Origin: Mycolicibacterium brumae
GTDB lineage: Bacteria; Actinomycetota; Actinomycetes; Mycobacteriales; Mycobacteriaceae
Length of the DNA stretch: 64,000 nt
NCBI RefSeq assembly: GCF_025215495.1
Contig: NZ_CP104302.1
Location: 3,782,001 to 3,846,000, forward strand
Direction: 5' to 3'
Both the position numbers and the translations under genes were made by a program. Positions within the stretch are counted from its first letter, which is position 1, and every line of letters begins with the position of its first letter. Under the pieces are notes generated by a model. The model saw only the letters and a list, made by a program, of their open reading frames with translations. It made no database searches and was not told the DNA's origin. Below are positions 60,106-64,000 of the stretch, piece by piece.

Positions 60106-61299
60106 CTAGACGAAGGTCTTACCCTCACCGCGGTAGGTGGGGATGGTGTCGACGACGGCGTCACCGTCGATCAGCGCCAGCGCGTCGAGGCGCTCACACA
60201 GTTCGCCGGCCTTGGTGTGCCGGAACCAGACCCGGTCGCCGAGCCGCAGTCCGCGCGCCGACTCCCCCCGCACCGGGGTCTGCACCTCCCCCGCGCCCTC
60301 GGTCCCGATCAGCGCCAGCCCCGGCGGCCACACCGGCCTCGGGGCGCGGTCCGGGCCCGGCACCCCGGAAGCTATCCAGCCGCCGCCCAGCACGGTCGCG
60401 ATGTCCGGCGCCGGCCTGCGATCCACCGCCAGCGCGAAGTAGGCGGCCGGTGTCGGGTGGAAGGACCGGTAGGTGTCGAACAGCGTCGGCGCATACAGGC
60501 CGGAGCCGGCGCCCAGCTCGGTGATCGCGGACTCCGCGGCCGTGGTCTCCAGGCTGCCGGTGCCACCGCCGTTGACGAACTCCAGCGGCGCGATGGCGCG
60601 GACCGCGGTGACGATGGCGTCGCGGCGGCGGCGCAGTTCGGCGATGGAGACGCGTTGCATGGCCCGGATCGCGGTGCGCCGCAACACAGATCCGGGCGCG
60701 TCGTCCCCGACGCCGGCGATGTGGCCCTCATAGGACATCAGGCCGACCAGCCGCACCCCGGGGGTGTCGGCTGTCCGCCGGGCCAGCGCCCGGACCTGCA
60801 CGACGCTGTGCAGCGGGGACCGGCGCATGCCCAGGTGCACCCGGGCGCCGACCCGCAGCGAGGCGTCGATGTCCAGGCAGATCCGCACCGGGTGTCCGCC
60901 GGCGCCGACGGCCGCGGTGATGAAGTCGAGGTGCTCGGCGCTGTCGATCATCACGGTGATCCGCGCGGCGGCCTGTTCGTCGCGGGCCAGGGCGCGTAGC
61001 GCGTCGCGGTCCGTGCTCGGGTAGGCGACCAGCACATCGTCGAATTCGGTTGCCAGCCAATGCGCTTCGGGGAGCGTGAAGGCCAGCACGCCGGCGAACC
61101 CGGGCATCTCATGGACCATACGCAGGATGGCGCGGGCGCGAATCGACTTGCTGGCCAACCGGATCGGCTTGCCCCCGGCGCGGCGGACCATATCGGCGGC
61201 GTTGGCGCGCAGCGCGGCCAGGTCGATCACCCCCAGCGGGGGTTCGAGTCCGGCGGTGGCGCGCTCGAAGGCGTCGAACCGTGCGGCATCGGTGCTCAT
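60106..61299 (-). CDS. PLP-dependent alanine racemase-like protein (amino acid deaminase/D-threonine aldolase fold)
   Basis: 397 residues. Fold type III: the PLP Lys lies in RLASKSIRARAILRM (about 48), FAGVLAFTLPEAHWL follows, and the beta-barrel end has AVDRRPAP...LGDRVWFRHTKAGELCERLDALALIDGDAVVDTIPTYRGEGKTF. Relatives act on D-amino acids (deaminase or aldolase); the substrate is unknown. It overlaps the FAD oxidase by ATGA and ends a four-gene operon. Confidence 0.88.
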   Translation of the reverse strand: MSTDAARFDAFERATAGLEPPLGVIDLAALRANAADMVRRAGGKPIRLASKSIRARAILRMVHEMPGFAGVLAFTLPEAHWLATEFDDVLVAYPSTDRDALRALARDEQAAARITVMIDSAEHLDFITAAVGAGGHPVRICLDIDASLRVGARVHLGMRRSPLHSVVQVRALARRTADTPGVRLVGLMSYEGHIAGVGDDAPGSVLRRTAIRAMQRVSIAELRRRRDAIVTAVRAIAPLEFVNGGGTGSLETTAAESAITELGAGSGLYAPTLFDTYRSFHPTPAAYFALAVDRRPAPDIATVLGGGWIASGVPGPDRAPRPVWPPGLALIGTEGAGEVQTPVRGESARGLRLGDRVWFRHTKAGELCERLDALALIDGDAVVDTIPTYRGEGKTFV

Positions 61300-62645
61300 C
61301 GCTGTCTCTCCTCGACCGGCGAGGCGTGCGGGGCGACGCCGATCACCCGGTCCAGGTAGGCGTTCGCGAACACGCCGGTCGGGTCGAGTTGGTCACGCAG
61401 CGCGACGAATTCGTCGAAGCGTGGGTAGCGGGGCCGCAGCGCGGCGGCGTCCAGGCGATGCATCTTGCCCCAGTGCGGACGCCCGGCCGCCGCGCCGAGG
61501 ATGTCCTCCATACCGTCGAAGAACCGTCGGTAACCCATCCGGTGGTATTGGTGGAAAGCCACGTAGGCGCTGGGCCGCTGATAGCTCGGAGACAATGGGA
61601 TGTCGTCGGGCGCGACGAAGCGGACCTCCAGCGGGAAGGTCACCTTCTCGTCGGAGGTCCGGATCCAATCCACGATCTCGCGCAGCACCGCCACGATGTT
61701 GTCGCGCGGCACGCCGTACTCGCCCTCGTTGAAGCGGATGTCGCGCCGGGACGCGAACACCTTGTGCGACACGTCGATCTGTTCCGGCCCGGCGAACAAC
61801 TGCGAGACTCCCCGCGTGATGGTCGGGGTCAACTGCGGCAGCGCCGAGGCCAGCGTGAACAGCGCGTTGCCGGCGACGGTTTCGAACGCTTCGCCCAGTG
61901 CCTTACGGCGGTCGCTCACCGGGCGCAGCGCGGTGTCGGCTGGCATTTGGTTCCAGCGCCGGGTGATCGCGGTGCGGGTGTGCGGGAACCAGAAGAACTC
62001 GAAGTGGTCGTTGCTCGCGACGAGCCCGTCGAGTTCGTCGAGCAACCGCTCCAGCGGGAGCGAAACCTCGCGGGAGTGCAGCGGGAAGGCCGGCACGCAT
62101 TGCAGGGTGACCTCGGTGACGACGCCGAGCGCGCCCAGGCCCACCCGGGCGGCGGTGAACAACTCCGGGTTCTCTTGCGCGGAGCAGTTTTTCACCGTGC
62201 CGTCGGCCGCCACGATGGTCAGGCCGGCGATCTGGGTGGACAGGCTGCCGAACCGCGCGCCGGTGCCATGGGTTCCGGTGGCGGTGGCGCCGGTGATGGT
62301 CTGCCGGTCGATATCGCCGAGGTTCGCCATGGCCAGGCCGTGGCGCTGCAGTTCCGGATTGAGCTGGTGCAGCGGGATACCACCCTGCACCCTGACCCGT
62401 CCGGTGTCAGCGTCCACCTCGAGCACCCGGTCCATCCGGTCCAGCCGCAGCGACACCGCCCCGGCCGGTGAGGCGATCTCGCTGAACGAGTGGCCGGACC
62501 CCGCCGCCTTGACGCGCAGTCCGTCGGCGGCGGCGCTCGTGATGGCCTCGGCGACCTCGTCGGTGCTCGACGGGCGCGCCACCCGCGCCGCCTCGGCGCT
62601 GAGCCGGCCGCTCCAGTTCCGCCAGGCAGGTGAATCGTCGGTCAT
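61296..62645 (-). CDS. FAD-linked sugar-1,4-lactone oxidase/dehydrogenase (L-gulono-1,4-lactone type)
   Basis: 449 residues. The FAD domain has ARPSSTDEVAEAITSAAADGLRVKAAGSGHSFSEIA and GATATGTHGTGARFGSLSTQIAG. The C-terminal ALO domain ends RPHWGKMHRLDAAALRPRYPRFDEFVALRDQLDPTGVFANAYLDRV. The His that usually carries FAD (as GHSxS) is present. It oxidises an aldonolactone, as known for the mycobacterial L-gulono-1,4-lactone dehydrogenase (Rv1771), which uses cytochrome c, not O2. Gene overlaps on both sides suggest tight coupling. Confidence 0.92.
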   Translation of the reverse strand: MTDDSPAWRNWSGRLSAEAARVARPSSTDEVAEAITSAAADGLRVKAAGSGHSFSEIASPAGAVSLRLDRMDRVLEVDADTGRVRVQGGIPLHQLNPELQRHGLAMANLGDIDRQTITGATATGTHGTGARFGSLSTQIAGLTIVAADGTVKNCSAQENPELFTAARVGLGALGVVTEVTLQCVPAFPLHSREVSLPLERLLDELDGLVASNDHFEFFWFPHTRTAITRRWNQMPADTALRPVSDRRKALGEAFETVAGNALFTLASALPQLTPTITRGVSQLFAGPEQIDVSHKVFASRRDIRFNEGEYGVPRDNIVAVLREIVDWIRTSDEKVTFPLEVRFVAPDDIPLSPSYQRPSAYVAFHQYHRMGYRRFFDGMEDILGAAAGRPHWGKMHRLDAAALRPRYPRFDEFVALRDQLDPTGVFANAYLDRVIGVAPHASPVEERQR

Positions 62646-63067
62646 TCGCCCACCCGGATACGCTCCAGCGCCGCCCGCATCCGATCGGGGATGGGGGTGG
62701 CCCGCCGGGTTTCGCGGTCGACGAAGACGTGTGTGAAATATCCACTGGCGGCGGCGGTTTCACCGTCGGAGGTGAAGATCGCGATGCCGTAGGTGACCGA
62801 TCGATTGCCCAGCCGGTCCACCCGCAGGCCGGCCCGCAACTCGTCCGGGTAGGCCACCGGCGCGTGATACGAACACTTGGACTCGACGACCAGTCCGATC
62901 ACCGGCGAACCGTGAATGTCCAGCCCGCCCTCGGCGATCAGGTAGTGGTTGGCGACCGTGTCGAAGTAGCTGTAGTAGGTGACATTGTTGACGTGGCCGT
63001 AGACATCGTTGTCCATCCACCGGGTGGTGATCGGCAGGAAGTAGCGGTAGTCCGCAGTCGTCGTCAT
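62642..63067 (-). CDS. Acyl-CoA thioesterase (4HBT family)
   Basis: 141 residues from ATG 63067; GTG 63076 overlapping the upstream stop is an alternative. Hotdog fold with the 4-hydroxybenzoyl-CoA thioesterase signature [28 protein letters not shown], including the catalytic Asp. It hydrolyses an acyl-CoA or aromatic-CoA thioester. It sits between HOT and the lactone oxidase with 4-nt overlap to the latter. Confidence 0.9.
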   Translation of the reverse strand: MTTTADYRYFLPITTRWMDNDVYGHVNNVTYYSYFDTVANHYLIAEGGLDIHGSPVIGLVVESKCSYHAPVAYPDELRAGLRVDRLGNRSVTYGIAIFTSDGETAAASGYFTHVFVDRETRRATPIPDRMRAALERIRVGE

Positions 63068-63072
63068 CACGG

Positions 63073-64000
63073 TCACCAATATCCCTGTGCGGCGGAGAAC
63101 AATTCGGCCAGATCCTCCCGCGACACCGGTGTCGGGGCGTTCTGCAGCAGACGTTGCTGCCGCCAGGTGCCGTCCACCAGTGCGGCGCAGTCGTTTTCGG
63201 CATAGCCGAGCTCGCCGAGCCCGTTGGGCATGCCGACCGCCCGGATGACGGAGATCAGCTCGCCGGCCAGCGCCTCACCGGCCTCCGCGGGCGCCGCGTC
63301 CAGTGCCGGGTTCCCGGACAGCAGCCGGGCGGCGTCGAGGTGGCGCTGCGGATCGACGGCCGCGGTGGTGCGAAAAACGGCCGGCGCGTTGACGATCACC
63401 GCCATCCCGTGCGGCACCATCGGCTCCCCCTCCGGGTAGCCCGCGGGCGCGAAGTCGCGCACCTGGCCGGCCACCGCGTAGGCCATCGCGTGCGGAATGT
63501 GCACACCGGCGTTGCCGAACGCGATCCCGGCCAGCGTGGCCGCCCACATGGTCTGCTCGCGGGCCTCCGCGTCGGCGCTGTCGGCGACCGCGCGCCGCAG
63601 GTACAGCCCGAGCAGTCGCATCGCCTCCCGGCTGCCGAAGTCGCTCCACGGGTTCGCGCCCTGGCTCATCGGGCGAGCGTGCGGCGGCGAGGCGACCGGG
63701 CGAGCCGTATACGGCCGGGCGGTGTAGGACTCCAGCGCGTGCGACAGCACGTCCAGGCCGCTGCAGGCCACCACCTGCGCGGGCAGCGTGTCGGTGGCGG
63801 CCGGGTCGATCAGCGCCTCGGTGGGGCGAAGCGCCGGGGAGGCAATCCCGGTCTTGGCCGCCATCGACAGCAGGTCGAACACCGCGATGCCGGTGACCTC
63901 GCTGCCGGTCCCCGACGTCGTCGGGCAGGCAATGTGCGGGGCCAGCGGCCCGGGCACCGGCTTGCCGTTCCCGACCGGGGCGTTGACGTAGTCGAGGAAG
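63073..64000 (-). CDS. Hydroxyacid-oxoacid transhydrogenase-like iron alcohol dehydrogenase (5' end outside window)
   Basis: At least 309 residues; the frame is open to the window edge and the start lies beyond 64000. [79 protein letters not shown] and [17 protein letters not shown] match ADHFE1-type HOT enzymes, with the metal-binding His and Asp set present. HOT moves hydride between 4-hydroxybutyrate-like hydroxyacids and 2-oxoglutarate. First visible gene of the four-gene operon. Confidence 0.9.
   Translation of the reverse strand, partial: FLDYVNAPVGNGKPVPGPLAPHIACPTTSGTGSEVTGIAVFDLLSMAAKTGIASPALRPTEALIDPAATDTLPAQVVACSGLDVLSHALESYTARPYTARPVASPPHARPMSQGANPWSDFGSREAMRLLGLYLRRAVADSADAEAREQTMWAATLAGIAFGNAGVHIPHAMAYAVAGQVRDFAPAGYPEGEPMVPHGMAVIVNAPAVFRTTAAVDPQRHLDAARLLSGNPALDAAPAEAGEALAGELISVIRAVGMPNGLGELGYAENDCAALVDGTWRQQRLLQNAPTPVSREDLAELFSAAQGYW

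Overview
This 64 kb window is GC-rich, gene-dense chromosomal DNA from a mycobacterium. The evidence is two antigen 85 mycolyltransferases, a stand-alone PE-PPE domain protein, the trehalose synthase/maltokinase pair, an L,D-transpeptidase of the LdtMt1 type, the mycobactin importer IrtAB behind an IdeR-like iron box, and several leaderless -10 promoters. A complete fructose phosphotransferase (PTS) locus, which I know from fast growers such as M. smegmatis and not from the tuberculosis complex, points to a rapidly growing Mycolicibacterium-type species. No rRNA, tRNA, insertion sequence, prophage, plasmid gene or CRISPR array was seen. The window looks like core chromosome with small accessory insertions, not a mobile island.

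Layout. 1-8.2 kb: PE-PPE domain protein (runs off the left end), DUF456 membrane protein, SDR and aldehyde dehydrogenase, a divergent TetR regulator, a FUSC transporter and a pirin split into two ORFs. 8.2-14.2 kb: fructose PTS (ptsI divergent from fruR-fruK-fruA, then ptsH). 14.2-19.3 kb: amidotransferase, deazaflavin-type oxidoreductase, small alpha/beta proteins, msrA, thioesterase, P450 and its divergent TetR. 19.3-27.1 kb: glgX, small proteins including a four-repeat DivIVA-motif protein, MaoC-like hydratase HtdZ, a two-gene ABC exporter, a lipoprotein and fbpC. 27.1-37.6 kb: DoxX/TetR, recC-recB-recD, a broken YdeI/DUF1905 gene and an exported protein. 37.6-46.9 kb: treS-mak, a four-gene importer, a second antigen 85 gene and ldtA. 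47-64 kb: rhomboid protease, serine hydrolase behind a small leaderless ORF, hrpA, irtAB, a sugar porter with fructokinase, and a tightly packed four-gene oxidation operon that runs off the right end.

From memory of the M. tuberculosis map, many genes match Rv0148, Rv0147, Rv0137c, Rv0136, Rv0135c, Rv0130, Rv0129c, Rv0127, Rv0126, Rv0116c and Rv0110 in that order, each on the opposite strand. The window would then be the inverted Rv0110-Rv0148 backbone with insertions (PTS, glgX, recBCD, ABC transporters). This needs an alignment to confirm.

How the genes work together. Fructose can enter by the PTS (EI, HPr, FruA, then FruK) or by the porter/fructokinase pair. TreS, Mak and GlgX handle trehalose, maltose-1-phosphate and alpha-glucan. 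The two antigen 85 proteins use trehalose monomycolate to build the outer envelope, and LdtA cross-links peptidoglycan. The most unusual non-coding signals are a perfect 26-bp palindrome inside a tetR gene, two clear TetR-type operator arrays, a repeat cluster at 1.2-1.4 kb, and a 20-codon leaderless ORF coupled to a serine hydrolase.
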